Part shown: one piece after another, positions 16,616-25,013 of the stretch
Layout of the letters: each line of letters begins with the position of its first letter
How positions within the stretch are numbered: position 1 is the first letter of the stretch
The notes under the pieces: generated by a model
What the model was told of the DNA's origin: nothing
Seen by the model: only the letters and a program-made list of their open reading frames with translations
Database searches by the model: none
Translations under genes and position numbers: made by a program
Assembly (NCBI GenBank): GCA_963738575.1
Contig: CAVTWY010000002.1
Coordinates: forward strand, 868,001-932,000
Source: CAVTWY01 sp963738575
GTDB lineage: Bacteria; Pseudomonadota; Gammaproteobacteria; Burkholderiales; Burkholderiaceae_C
Direction: 5' to 3'
DNA: 64,000 nucleotides

Positions 16616-17185
16616 ATGCCCACCACCGCCCTGCTCGTCATCGATGTTCAAGCATCGTTTGCCCACCGCCCGTACTGGAACGTTGAATCCTTGCCCAGCT
16701 ACCTGAGCGCACAAAACGCCTTGATCGAGGCTTTCCAGCAGCAAGCCTTGCCGATCGTCCGCATTTTTCATGTGGAAGGTGTTGAGCAAGCTGACAACCC
16801 GTTCTCCAAAGCCAGCGGCTGCATCAAGCCACTGAGCGGCCTTCGTGATTTTGAAGCCGCCGCCACGTTTGAGAAGCACCGCCACAGTGCACTGGTGGGA
16901 ACAGGCCTTGGCCCATGGCTCAAGGCCCACGGCATCGAACGCCTCATCATCAGCGGCATTCGCACCGAGCAGTGCTGCGAAACCACCGCGCGCCATGCCA
17001 GCGACGAGGGGTGGGTTGTCGACTATCCGACCGACGCCACGCTGACGTTTGACATGCAGTCGCCTGCGGGCGCAACTGTCACGGCAGCCCAATTGAAGGA
17101 GCGCACCGCAACCGTGCTGCATCAGCGCTTTGCCCATGTCTGCAGCGTCGACGAAGCCATCGCACGCGCCAAGCAACCGGCCTAA
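16616..17185 (+). CDS. Isochorismatase-family cysteine hydrolase
   Basis: A 189-residue hydrolase with the three catalytic positions of the family: aspartate in LLVIDVQASF (near residue 10), lysine in TFEKHRHSAL (near 85) and cysteine in SGIRTEQCCETTARHASDEG (near 120). Relatives hydrolyse amides or enol ethers such as nicotinamide, N-carbamoylsarcosine or isochorismate; this member cannot be assigned. The ATG at 16616 is chosen because the longer frame runs into repeats with no family match. A GlxA/AraC-type regulator follows after 28 bases, a frequent genomic pairing in Burkholderiales, so the regulator probably controls this gene. Confidence 0.88.
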   Translation: MPTTALLVIDVQASFAHRPYWNVESLPSYLSAQNALIEAFQQQALPIVRIFHVEGVEQADNPFSKASGCIKPLSGLRDFEAAATFEKHRHSALVGTGLGPWLKAHGIERLIISGIRTEQCCETTARHASDEGWVVDYPTDATLTFDMQSPAGATVTAAQLKERTATVLHQRFAHVCSVDEAIARAKQPA

Positions 17186-17213
17186 CCCACAACCTGCACC
17201 CGCGACACCGCCC

Positions 17214-18182
17214 ATGATTGACGTTGTATTTGTGGTGTTGCCCGACACCCTGCTGCTTGATCTGGCGGGCCCCGCCGAATCCTTTCGGCTGGCCAATCAA
17301 CACTTGGCACGCAGCGGCACAGAGGCCGCATTCAGGCTGCGGTACGTCGGGCCTCTCAAGCAAGTGCAGTCGTCGGTGGGCGTTGACTTGGGGGGACTTG
17401 AACCACTGCCCGCTACGCTTGAGGCGCCGTCGTGGGTGGTTTTGATGGGCCGTCCTGGCGACGCCCACACAGTGGCCTCGCGCCAAGCGTGGTGGCTGAC
17501 CACGCGCGACTGGTTGGCGCAAACCCTGGCGCAGCCGCTGCTGCAACCCCAACCAACCCATCGCTTGTTGACCGTGTGCGTGGGTGCCCTGCTCGCCGCT
17601 GATGCCGGCTTGCTGCATCACAAACGAATCACTTCGCATCACGAGCTACTGGACGAACTGGCCGCCATGGCGCCCACCGCCACGGTGGTGAGCAACCGCG
17701 TGTTTGTCGAAGATGGTGCCGTGATCACAAGCGCAGGTGTGACCACGGGCATTGACTTGGCGCTGCACACCATCGCGCAGGTTTGTGGCCAAGCAGTGGC
17801 CCAGGCCGTGGCCAGGGTGATGGTGGCTTACACCCGCCGATCGGGTGACGACACACAACAATCAGCGCTGCTGATGTTTCGCGACCACTTGCACCCCGCC
17901 TTGCATCGCGTGCAAGACGCTGTGGTGGCCGCACCGCATGGCGATTGGGATGTTGAGTCGATGGCCATCCATGCAAACCTCACGCCACGTCATCTTACGC
18001 GCGTGTTTCAAGCGCACTTGGGCACGTCACCAAGGCGTTATGTAGAACACGTTCGAGTCGCCTTGGCGCAACACGCCATGGCCCGTGGAGCCTCGCGCAC
18101 CACCGCCTGCCGTGTGGCCGGGTTCCAGAGCCCCCGACAGATGCTGGACGCACTTCGGCGGGCTTCAGCAGCGCCCTCATGA
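17214..18182 (+). CDS. GlxA/FtrA-type AraC-family regulator (DJ-1/PfpI + HTH)
   Basis: A 322-residue two-domain regulator. Residues 1-185 form a DJ-1/PfpI-like domain (IDVVFVVLPDTLLLDLAGP at the start; cysteine elbow VCVGALLAADAGLL). The C-terminal 100 residues carry the paired AraC helix-turn-helix (MAIHANLTPRHLTRVFQAHL and RTTACRVAGFQSPRQMLDAL). Family members sense small metabolites and regulate adjacent catabolic genes; here the neighbour is the isochorismatase-family hydrolase. The start at 17214 gives the family's usual beginning. It converges on the esterase gene at 18211 with 28 bases between. Confidence 0.9.
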   Translation: MIDVVFVVLPDTLLLDLAGPAESFRLANQHLARSGTEAAFRLRYVGPLKQVQSSVGVDLGGLEPLPATLEAPSWVVLMGRPGDAHTVASRQAWWLTTRDWLAQTLAQPLLQPQPTHRLLTVCVGALLAADAGLLHHKRITSHHELLDELAAMAPTATVVSNRVFVEDGAVITSAGVTTGIDLALHTIAQVCGQAVAQAVARVMVAYTRRSGDDTQQSALLMFRDHLHPALHRVQDAVVAAPHGDWDVESMAIHANLTPRHLTRVFQAHLGTSPRRYVEHVRVALAQHAMARGASRTTACRVAGFQSPRQMLDALRRASAAPS

Positions 18183-18210
18183 CACCCTCCAAGCCAGCGG
18201 CACAAGCCGA

Positions 18211-19143
18211 CTACGGCAATACAAACGGCCGAAAAAACGCCAAGAGCGTGTCGTTGGCATCGAGCGATGTCGACGGCGTGTCTCCCATGCTGCTACCAGG
18301 CAACCCACCAGGCCACGCATGGCCACCGTCTTCGGTCACGATGGTTTGCACCGTGGCGCCAGCGCTGCAAGACGCCCAGGTGGTACGCGTCAACCGCCCG
18401 GCATCCACCACCACCTGCGGCGTTGGGCCGCAGGCGTTGGCCGCCACCCAATGGGTCGTGGCACTGGCCAAGGTCGGATACGGAACGCCCGACGGACCAA
18501 CGCCCACGCCGCCCGCAATGGGCACGTTCAGGTCGAGCTTGGAGTGCATGTGAAGCACTGGCACGGGCCGCGTGGGTGTGCAGGGGCTCGTCACCAGGGC
18601 TGCCGCATTGGGGGCGATGGCTGCGATGCCGCCCGCCCAGTCGCATGCCAAACGATAAGCCAACATGCCGCCGTTGGAGTGCCCGGTGGCGTACACGCGT
18701 TTGGCGTCAACCATGTGATTGGCCACCACGTCGGCGACCATTTGACGCATGAAGTTTACGTCGTCCACGTTGCTGGCCACGGCGCCGCCACAACAGCCAC
18801 CTGCGTTCCAGGTTTGAAGACCGCCCACGCCCGCAGTGCCATTGGGGTACACCACGGCAAAACCAGCGGCATTGGCTTTGCTGGTTAGCAGCGACGTGGA
18901 CTCAAATTGCGCAGCAGTACCACCACCGCCGTGGAGCGCGATCACGATCGGTACGGCCGCCGTTGCACTCGCTTGCGGTGGCATGACGACTGTGTAGGTT
19001 CGTTGGCGTGCGTCAACCGTGATGGATTTATCAAAGCGCAGCACGGTTGGCAACGGGTTGGCCTCGCTACCACCGCCGCCGCAGCCGACAGCAGCCAGCA
19101 TGGCCGTCAGCCCACAAAGCACTTTGAGTCTTGGTGTCGTCAT
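18211..19143 (-). CDS. PHB-depolymerase/LpqC-like secreted esterase (lipoprotein)
   Basis: A 310-residue alpha/beta hydrolase of the LpqC/polyhydroxybutyrate-depolymerase-like family. The N-terminus is a lipoprotein signal with lipobox LAAVGC (cysteine near residue 21) followed by a glycine/serine linker. The oxyanion region is IALHGGGGTAAQFE, the nucleophile elbow GHSNGGMLAYRLAC, the acid HSKLDLNVP and the histidine EDGGHAWPG. Such enzymes cleave short polyester, acetyl-xylan or feruloyl esters outside the inner membrane. Together with the tannase-like enzyme at 13215 it gives the organism two exported esterases in 6 kb. The start was chosen to place the lipobox correctly. Confidence 0.85.
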   Translation of the reverse strand: MTTPRLKVLCGLTAMLAAVGCGGGGSEANPLPTVLRFDKSITVDARQRTYTVVMPPQASATAAVPIVIALHGGGGTAAQFESTSLLTSKANAAGFAVVYPNGTAGVGGLQTWNAGGCCGGAVASNVDDVNFMRQMVADVVANHMVDAKRVYATGHSNGGMLAYRLACDWAGGIAAIAPNAAALVTSPCTPTRPVPVLHMHSKLDLNVPIAGGVGVGPSGVPYPTLASATTHWVAANACGPTPQVVVDAGRLTRTTWASCSAGATVQTIVTEDGGHAWPGGLPGSSMGDTPSTSLDANDTLLAFFRPFVLP

Positions 19144-19239
19144 GGCGTGGATCATCGCGACATGCGCCCATCCGAGCAAGGCCATTGCCCCCATACTTGC
19201 AAGAATTTACTCAACTTCACATGGCCCAAGCACCGCGCA

Positions 19240-20754
19240 CTAATCGTCCAAGTCAAGGTCCTGAATCTTGCGCGTGATGGTATTGCGCCCGATGCCCAAG
19301 CGCTGCGCGGCTTCGATGCGGCGGCCGTGGGTGACGTCCAGTGCGGTGCGGATCAGCTGCGCCTCGAACTCGCGGCTTAGGGTGTCCCACACGTTGGGGT
19401 CGTTGGCCTGGAGGTGTTGGCGCGCTTGCTGCGCCAGCAACGTCGACCAGCTTGAAGCCGGTGCCTGGGACGCTTGTGGCCTGGGCACGGCTGCTCCCGA
19501 GACCCCATCTTGAGGGGCTTGCAAGGGGACAGTCGCTTCGCGCATGAGTGCTACCGTCGCCTCTTCAGGCGGCAAGTCTTTGGGTTCGATCACCACCGCA
19601 GGCGCCATCACCGTGAGCCAATGGCACAAGTTTTCGAGCTGGCGCACGTTGCCGGGAAAGGGCATGGTGGAGAGGACTTGCAAAGTCTCATCGCTCAGGC
19701 GTTTGCCGTCCACCCCCAACGACTTGGCCGCCTTGCCCATGAAAAGCCGCGCCAGCATGGGGATGTCCTCGGCGCGCTCGCGCAGTGTGGGCAACCGAAG
19801 GCGGATGACGTTCAAGCGGTGAAACAAGTCCTCTCGAAACACCCCGTCACGCACCCGCTGCTCGAGATTTTGATGGGTGGCCGCAATGACTCTAACGCTT
19901 GATTTGAGCGGCTGGTGACCCCCCACGCGGTAATACTGCCCATCGGACAGAACCCGCAGCAGCCGGGTTTGAAGCTCCAGCGGCATGTCCCCGATTTCGT
20001 CCAAAAACAGCGTGCCACCCTCGGCCTGCTCGAAGCGACCACGCCGCAGCGTTTGTGCCCCGGTGAAAGCGCCGCGCTCGTGGCCAAACAGCTCACTCTC
20101 CAGCAGGTCTTTGGGGATGGCGGCAGTGTTGATCGCCACAAACGGCGCGTCGGCGCGCGGGCTGTGTCGGTGCAGCGCGTGGGCCACCAGCTCTTTGCCC
20201 GTACCGCTCTCGCCCGTGATCAGCACCGTAACCTGGCTTTGGCTCAGGCGACCGATGGCCCGGAAAACGTCTTGCATCGCAGGCGCCTGGCCCAGCAGCT
20301 CGGGCATTTGCACCGCCCCGTCGGCGTGTGCCGATTCACGCATGCTCTCATCGAGCGCCCGCCGAATCAGGTCCACAGCGCGCGTGACATCGAAGGGTTT
20401 GGGCAGGTACTCAAAGGCCCCGCCTTGAAAGGCCGACACCGCGCTGTCCAAATCGGAATACGCCGTCATCACAATGACTGGCAACAGGGGGTGACGTTCT
20501 TTCACCTTGGCGAGCAACTCCACGCCCGACCCACCGGGCATGCGGATGTCGCTGATCAACACCTGCGGTTTGTCCCCAGCGCCCAAGGCCTTGAGCACAT
20601 CGCCCGGGTTGGCAAAACTGCGGGTGGCGAGCATTTCGCGGGCAAGAGCCTTTTCAAGCACGAAACGGATGGACGGGTCGTCGTCGACGATCCAGATGGC
20701 GTTTGCAGCGGCAACCCCTGGGTCAGCAATTTCATGCGCAATGGCGGAGGTCAT
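19240..20754 (-). CDS. ntrC: Nitrogen regulator NtrC (sigma54 activator)
   Basis: A 504-residue response regulator: receiver domain with phospho-acceptor D69 (LISDIRMP), AAA+ domain with Walker A GESGTGKE, the sigma54-contact motif GAFTGA and Walker B GGTLFLDEIGD, and a Fis-type helix-turn-helix at the C-terminus (EAAQRLGIGRNTITRKI). It activates sigma54 promoters under nitrogen limitation after phosphorylation by NtrB. The start overlaps the ntrB stop (ATGA). A linker rich in Ala, Gln and Pro before the HTH is longer than in enteric NtrC (469 residues). Its likely target within the window is the glnA promoter at 24065-24079. Confidence 0.96.
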   Translation of the reverse strand: MTSAIAHEIADPGVAAANAIWIVDDDPSIRFVLEKALAREMLATRSFANPGDVLKALGAGDKPQVLISDIRMPGGSGVELLAKVKERHPLLPVIVMTAYSDLDSAVSAFQGGAFEYLPKPFDVTRAVDLIRRALDESMRESAHADGAVQMPELLGQAPAMQDVFRAIGRLSQSQVTVLITGESGTGKELVAHALHRHSPRADAPFVAINTAAIPKDLLESELFGHERGAFTGAQTLRRGRFEQAEGGTLFLDEIGDMPLELQTRLLRVLSDGQYYRVGGHQPLKSSVRVIAATHQNLEQRVRDGVFREDLFHRLNVIRLRLPTLRERAEDIPMLARLFMGKAAKSLGVDGKRLSDETLQVLSTMPFPGNVRQLENLCHWLTVMAPAVVIEPKDLPPEEATVALMREATVPLQAPQDGVSGAAVPRPQASQAPASSWSTLLAQQARQHLQANDPNVWDTLSREFEAQLIRTALDVTHGRRIEAAQRLGIGRNTITRKIQDLDLDD

Positions 20755-21863
20755 GGCAAGGGGATCACAATCTTGAAAACGGTCCGTCCGGGCGCACTGT
20801 CACACGTCACATGGCCATCGTGTTGTTGCACAAAATGCTGCGCCAGCGTCAAGCCCAAGCCCGAACCCCCTTCTCGACCTGACACCAACGGCAGGAAGAT
20901 GCGGTCACGAATGGCGTCCGGAATCCCTGGGCCGTTGTCTTCTACATGCAATTCGAGTGCCAACCTCCAGCGGCGCTTACCAAGTGTCACTTGTCGTGCG
21001 ATGCGGGTGCGCAAAACGATCAGGGCATCCCCTGCCGCAATCCGGTTGTCTAGCGCCTGGGCGGCGTTGTGCGCAATGTTCAGCACCACTTGAATCAGCG
21101 CTTCGCCATGACCTCGAAATTCGGGGATGGAGATGTCGTAGTCACGCACCACCCGCAAGCCCGCCGGGAATTCGGCCACCAGCAAAGCACGAACCCGCTC
21201 GCACACCTCGTGGATGTTGACATCGCTCACCACATGCGGCACCCGATGCGGTGCCAGCAGGCGGTCGACCAGGGTTTGCAGCCTGTCGGCCTCGCGAACC
21301 ACCACGCGCGTGTACTCGGTCAGGGACCGGGTGTCCGCGTTGGCGGCGAGCTCCATGTCCAACAATTGCGCCGAACCGCGAATGCCACCCAAGGGATTCT
21401 TGATCTCGTGGGCCAAGTGGCGAACCAGCTCTTTGTTTTCGCGCGCCTGGTCCATGGCACGCTCTTCACGCTCTTGGCGCCACTGTTGCTCGATCTCGAG
21501 CATTTCAACCAGGATGCGCTCGCCGTTCTCCAAGCGCTGAATCACCAAGTGCACCGGACTGGGGTCATGGGGCCTCGAAGCGGTGCGTTTGAGCTGCGCC
21601 TCGAGCCGCGCCGTGTCAAAGTGGTTTTGGGCAACGGCAGTTAAGGTCTCGCTTACGCGGGACGCGTCCACCAGCCAATCCAGCATGGACGCACCCAAAA
21701 GGGTGCGGCGTGGCGTGGCCAAAATGTCCTCGCAGGCCGAGTTGACGTGCAAGCAACGCCCGTCTGGATGCACGATGGCAACCATCGACGCCAACAAATC
21801 AAGGGCAGCCCAATGGTTGGGTGGCGCTGCGTTAGGCGTCCCAGCGCCAGTCAAGCCTGGCAT
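20751..21863 (-). CDS. ntrB: Nitrogen sensor kinase NtrB
   Basis: A 370-residue cytoplasmic histidine kinase with an N-terminal PAS domain (about 20-110), the H-box HLAHEIKNPLGGIRGSAQLL (about 145-165) and ATPase N, G1 and G2 boxes (VVLNIAHNAAQAL, EDNGPGIP, GGSGLGLTLAQ). It phosphorylates or dephosphorylates NtrC under PII control. The ATG at 21863 is chosen because it falls just after the DUF4124 gene and gives a normal NtrB N-terminus; the open frame extends 31 codons further up with no family-like sequence. It is translationally coupled to ntrC. Confidence 0.95.
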   Translation of the reverse strand: MPGLTGAGTPNAAPPNHWAALDLLASMVAIVHPDGRCLHVNSACEDILATPRRTLLGASMLDWLVDASRVSETLTAVAQNHFDTARLEAQLKRTASRPHDPSPVHLVIQRLENGERILVEMLEIEQQWRQEREERAMDQARENKELVRHLAHEIKNPLGGIRGSAQLLDMELAANADTRSLTEYTRVVVREADRLQTLVDRLLAPHRVPHVVSDVNIHEVCERVRALLVAEFPAGLRVVRDYDISIPEFRGHGEALIQVVLNIAHNAAQALDNRIAAGDALIVLRTRIARQVTLGKRRWRLALELHVEDNGPGIPDAIRDRIFLPLVSGREGGSGLGLTLAQHFVQQHDGHVTCDSAPGRTVFKIVIPLP

Positions 21864-21876
21864 TGGCTCGCGTGGG

Positions 21877-22461
21877 CTATTGAGGCCGCTTGCTCCCACC
21901 GCCACTGCCTTCCGAGCTGCCAACCACCCGCTCAAGTTCGCGCCGGATGGAGGCAATGTCGGCTTCTTTGCGCTCGATGCTCTGTTTCATCTCCGCCACG
22001 CGGTCAAGGTAGCGCTGGTAGTTGCGCTCGTTGCCCTGACGCTCGGGCTCGCCGTTGTTGAAGTCTTTTTTCATGGCCGCGAGCTTCTCTTCTTCGCGAC
22101 GAAGCTCTTCGTCCAGAATGCGGCGCGCGTCTTTGTCGCGTTCGCGTTGTTCGCGGTCACTGACTTTGGTGTCGGAAGCCCGGGGAGCCTCGGACGCCCC
22201 GCCGGCGGCCGCTGCTGCAGGTGACTTGGTGCCGACTGCGGGCCGGGGCTTGCTACCACCGACCACGGTAACGGGGGCGCCCTCAATGGCTTTGCAACCG
22301 CGCTCGCGCGCTTGCTGGGGCGAGAGTTGGTCGGTGTACGTCAACACCGGCCCGGGACAACGGTACACGGTGGCCGACGCGTTAGACGCCGCCCCGAACG
22401 CCACCACGGCCAACAAAACGCGCAAAACACCCACGCTATCGATGATCTTCATGCGGTTCAT
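21877..22461 (-). CDS. DUF4124 periplasmic protein
   Basis: A 194-residue exported protein. The signal peptide ends near NASATVYRC, followed by a DUF4124-like segment (VYRCPGPVLTYTDQLSPQQA), an alanine-rich linker and a long charged coiled coil (about residues 95-180, RRILDEELRREEEKLAAMKK and so on), ending in a Gly/Ser tail. Its function is unknown. Its place between glnA and ntrB is common in related Burkholderiales, but nothing ties it to nitrogen control. It begins 44 bases after the hairpin terminator that follows glnA, so it depends on readthrough or its own promoter. Confidence 0.8.
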   Translation of the reverse strand: MNRMKIIDSVGVLRVLLAVVAFGAASNASATVYRCPGPVLTYTDQLSPQQARERGCKAIEGAPVTVVGGSKPRPAVGTKSPAAAAAGGASEAPRASDTKVSDREQRERDKDARRILDEELRREEEKLAAMKKDFNNGEPERQGNERNYQRYLDRVAEMKQSIERKEADIASIRRELERVVGSSEGSGGGSKRPQ

Positions 22462-22505
22462 AACGCATTGTCGCCCAGTTACGGTGCACAGCATGGGCCA
22501 AGTAA

Positions 22506-22533
22506 AACGGGGTTGCCCGTGCAACCCCGTTTG
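22506..22533 (-). terminator. Intrinsic terminator after glnA
   Basis: A perfect 12-bp stem (AAACGGGGTTGC/GCAACCCCGTTT) with a four-base loop. On the minus strand it lies 31 bases past the glnA stop and is followed by TTTTACTT. It would end most glnA transcripts and lower expression of DUF4124-ntrB-ntrC relative to glnA. Confidence 0.85.
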
Positions 22534-22564
22534 TATTTGGCACCATCGCCTGTTTGTTCAGCCT

Positions 22565-23983
22565 TCAGAGGCTGTAATACATGTCGAACTCCACCGGGTG
22601 GGTGGTCATGCGGAAGCGGGTCACTTCTTGCATTTTGAGCTCGATGTACGCGTCGAGGTAGCTGTTGGTGAACACGCCACCCTTGGTCAAGAAGGCGCGG
22701 TCTTTGTCCAGGTATTCGAGCGCCTGGTCAAGGCTGTGGCACACGGTTGGCACTTTGGCGTCTTCTTCCGGCGGCAGGTGGTACAGGTCTTTGGTGGCGG
22801 CTTCTCCGGGGTGGATCTTGTTTTCCACACCGTCCAGGCCGGCCATCAGCAGCGCTGCAAAACCGAGGTAAGGGTTCATCAGTGGATCGGGGAAGCGTGC
22901 CTCGATGCGACGACCTTTGGGGTTGGCCACGTAGGGGATGCGGATCGACGCCGAGCGGTTGCGGGCAGAGTACGCCAACTTGACCGGTGCTTCAAAGCCG
23001 GGCACCAATCGCTTGTAGCTGTTGGTACCAGGGTTGGTGATGGCGTTGAGGGCGCGTGCGTGCTTGATGATGCCGCCGATGTAGTACAGCGCGTACTCGC
23101 TCAGGCCGCCATATCCGTCACCGGCAAACAAGTTTTTGCCGTCTTTCCAGACCGATTGGTGCACGTGCATGCCACTGCCGTTGTCGCCGACGATGGGCTT
23201 GGGCATGAAGGTGGCCGTTTTGCCGTAGGAGTGGGCCACGTTGTGCACCACGTACTTTTGCAATTGGCACCAGTCAGCGCGCTGCACCAGCGTGCTAAAA
23301 CGCGTGCCAATCTCCATCTGGCCAGCGTTGGCCACTTCGTGGTGATGCACTTCAACGGGGATGCCCAGTTGCTCGAGCAACAAGCACATCTCTGAGCGCA
23401 TGTCTTGGCCGCTATCGACGGGGGGCACAGGGAAGTAGCCGCCTTTGACCGAGGGGCGGTAACCGTGATTGCCACTCTCGTATTTCTTGCCGGTGTTCCA
23501 AGCGGCTTCTTCCGAGTCGATCTCGGAGAAAGAACCCTTCATGTCGACGTTCCAGCGAACGCTGTCAAACACAAAAAACTCAGGCTCGGGGCCAAAGTAA
23601 GCGGTGTCGCCCAAGCCAGCTGAACGCATGTAAGCCTCGGCGCGCTTGGCCAGCGAGCGTGGATCGCGCTCGTAGGGCTTGCCGTCGCTGGGCTCGATGA
23701 CGTCACACGTTAACAACAGGGTTGGCTCTTCAAAAAACGGGTCGATGTTGGCTGTGTTTGGGTCTGGCATCAACAACATGTCGGAGGCTTCGATGCCCTT
23801 CCAACCGGCGATGGACGAACCGTCAAAGGCATGCCCAGCGCTGAACTTCTCTTCGTCGAAGTGCGACACGGGCACGGATACGTGCTGCTCTTTACCGCGC
23901 GTGTCGGTGAAACGGAAATCAACAAACTTGATTTCGTTTTCTTTCACCATCTTCATCACGTCGGCAACGGTCTTGGCGGCCAT
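22565..23983 (-). CDS. glnA: Glutamine synthetase type I
   Basis: Forms glutamine from glutamate, ammonia and ATP, as a dodecamer in the cytoplasm. The 472-residue protein has the latch region KFVDFRFTDTRGKEQH, the FDGSSIAGW motif, the ATP-site NGSGMHVHQS and NRSASIRIP, and the adenylylation loop KDLYHLPPEED with its tyrosine, so activity should be tuned by adenylylation. The start is backed by AGGAGAAG. It heads the nitrogen regulon unit, with a terminator right after it and a sigma54-type promoter and an NtrC-like site upstream. Confidence 0.98.
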   Translation of the reverse strand: MAAKTVADVMKMVKENEIKFVDFRFTDTRGKEQHVSVPVSHFDEEKFSAGHAFDGSSIAGWKGIEASDMLLMPDPNTANIDPFFEEPTLLLTCDVIEPSDGKPYERDPRSLAKRAEAYMRSAGLGDTAYFGPEPEFFVFDSVRWNVDMKGSFSEIDSEEAAWNTGKKYESGNHGYRPSVKGGYFPVPPVDSGQDMRSEMCLLLEQLGIPVEVHHHEVANAGQMEIGTRFSTLVQRADWCQLQKYVVHNVAHSYGKTATFMPKPIVGDNGSGMHVHQSVWKDGKNLFAGDGYGGLSEYALYYIGGIIKHARALNAITNPGTNSYKRLVPGFEAPVKLAYSARNRSASIRIPYVANPKGRRIEARFPDPLMNPYLGFAALLMAGLDGVENKIHPGEAATKDLYHLPPEEDAKVPTVCHSLDQALEYLDKDRAFLTKGGVFTNSYLDAYIELKMQEVTRFRMTTHPVEFDMYYSL

Positions 23984-24064
23984 CTGGCTTCTCCTGTTGG
24001 GGCTTTTAGGGGGTTAAAGTGAGCTTGCAGCCCCGATTGCTCGCGGCTATTCGTGAAGAATGTA

Positions 24065-24079
24065 GCACGCAGCGTGCCA
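24065..24079 (-). promoter_or_regulatory. Sigma54-type promoter of glnA
   Basis: On the minus strand TGGCACgctgcGTGC keeps the GG at -24 and GC at -12 of the sigma54 consensus TGGCAC-N5-TTGC, with only the first T of the second box changed. It lies 82-96 bases before the glnA start, which fits an untranslated leader of about 70 bases. Confidence 0.7.
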
Positions 24080-24106
24080 GGGCTTTTACGGCCACGAACG
24101 GCGCAA

Positions 24107-24123
24107 TGCACCATTCTTGTGCG
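24107..24123 (-). promoter_or_regulatory. NtrC-binding-site candidate
   Basis: TGCACCATTCTTGTGCG matches the NtrC palindrome TGCACC-N5-GGTGCA at 10 of 12 positions and lies about 30 bases upstream of the sigma54-type box. A wider inverted repeat GCGCA/TGCGC encloses it (24101-24124). The remaining gap between glnA and the CinA-type gene shows no coding sequence. Confidence 0.55.
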
Positions 24124-24153
24124 CAATATCCCCCGAACGGTGCGGACGCCGGG

Positions 24154-24969
24154 CTAGCGCACCATCTCTGGGCCCAGGGAGGCGCCAAACGCGACAAGGC
24201 CCTGGCGCAGCGCCAGGTAGGCGGTCTCGACACCTGCGCCCTGGCCCTTGACCCCCAGCTCAATGTGCTTGCCGTGCACTGGATGGTCAACGCTGGGCAA
24301 ACTGAACACGCGCACCCCTGCATGGTCACGCTCGATGGCCTCCATCAAGGGCGTGAGCGACGCCTCCATGGCGCCGTAAACAATCAATGATCGCTCATGC
24401 AACACGGTCTTGTGGTGCAGCGGCATGTAATGGGTGTCGAGCACCCATTCAATCATCGGATGCGCCATCACCGGAAAGCCAGGCACAAAGTGCACGTCGC
24501 CGCAACTGAACCCAGGGATCTTGTTGAACGGGTTCGGGATGATCGATGCGCCTTGGGGGAAGACGCCCATGTTCAGCCGGTGCACGTTGTCTTCACGGTC
24601 ACCATCGTAAGACTCACCCTTCTCACGGGCCACGTCTTGCATGCGCTCGACAATCAGCGCACGTGCTTGTGGATGCAACGCCAGCTCAACGCCCAGGGCT
24701 TTGGCGGCGCATTGCCGCGTGTGGTCGTCGGGCGTGGCACCGATGCCACCGCAAGAAAAAACGATGTCACCTTGTGCCATCGCCTGCGCCAGCAGCGTGG
24801 TGAGACGCGCGGGGTTGTCGCCCACATAGGCCGACCAATCCAACGCCAGGCCACGCGCGTTCAGCATGGCGATCACTTTGGACATGTGTTTGTCCTCGCG
24901 CTTGCCAGAGAGAATTTCGTCGCCGACGATGATGAGGCCGAAGTTGCGTGCGGTGGGCGTTGTGGTCAT
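24154..24969 (-). CDS. CinA/MoaB-type molybdopterin-binding-fold protein
   Basis: A 271-residue protein with the MoaB/MogA-like nucleotide fold of the CinA N-terminal domain: FGLIIVGDEILSGKREDKHM, then FSCGGIGATPDDHTRQCAAKAL and VHFVPGFPVMAHPM. It lacks the C-terminal nicotinamide-nucleotide amidase domain of full CinA. Stand-alone versions are annotated competence/damage-inducible protein A; the biochemical role (pyrophosphatase-like or cofactor handling) is not settled. It is followed by a 44-base gap from the sterol-desaturase-like gene upstream. A link to the molybdenum enzyme at 30903 is possible but unproven. Confidence 0.85.
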   Translation of the reverse strand: MTTTPTARNFGLIIVGDEILSGKREDKHMSKVIAMLNARGLALDWSAYVGDNPARLTTLLAQAMAQGDIVFSCGGIGATPDDHTRQCAAKALGVELALHPQARALIVERMQDVAREKGESYDGDREDNVHRLNMGVFPQGASIIPNPFNKIPGFSCGDVHFVPGFPVMAHPMIEWVLDTHYMPLHHKTVLHERSLIVYGAMEASLTPLMEAIERDHAGVRVFSLPSVDHPVHGKHIELGVKGQGAGVETAYLALRQGLVAFGASLGPEMVR

Positions 24970-25013
24970 TTTTTGGAAGCTGGGTGAGTCGTGTCAAACA
25001 GGCTAGCCGGGCC

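Noticed and set aside
21864..21956. 31-codon N-terminal extension of ntrB
   Set aside because: It overlaps the DUF4124 gene and lacks NtrB-like sequence; the ATG at 21863 gives the normal N-terminus.
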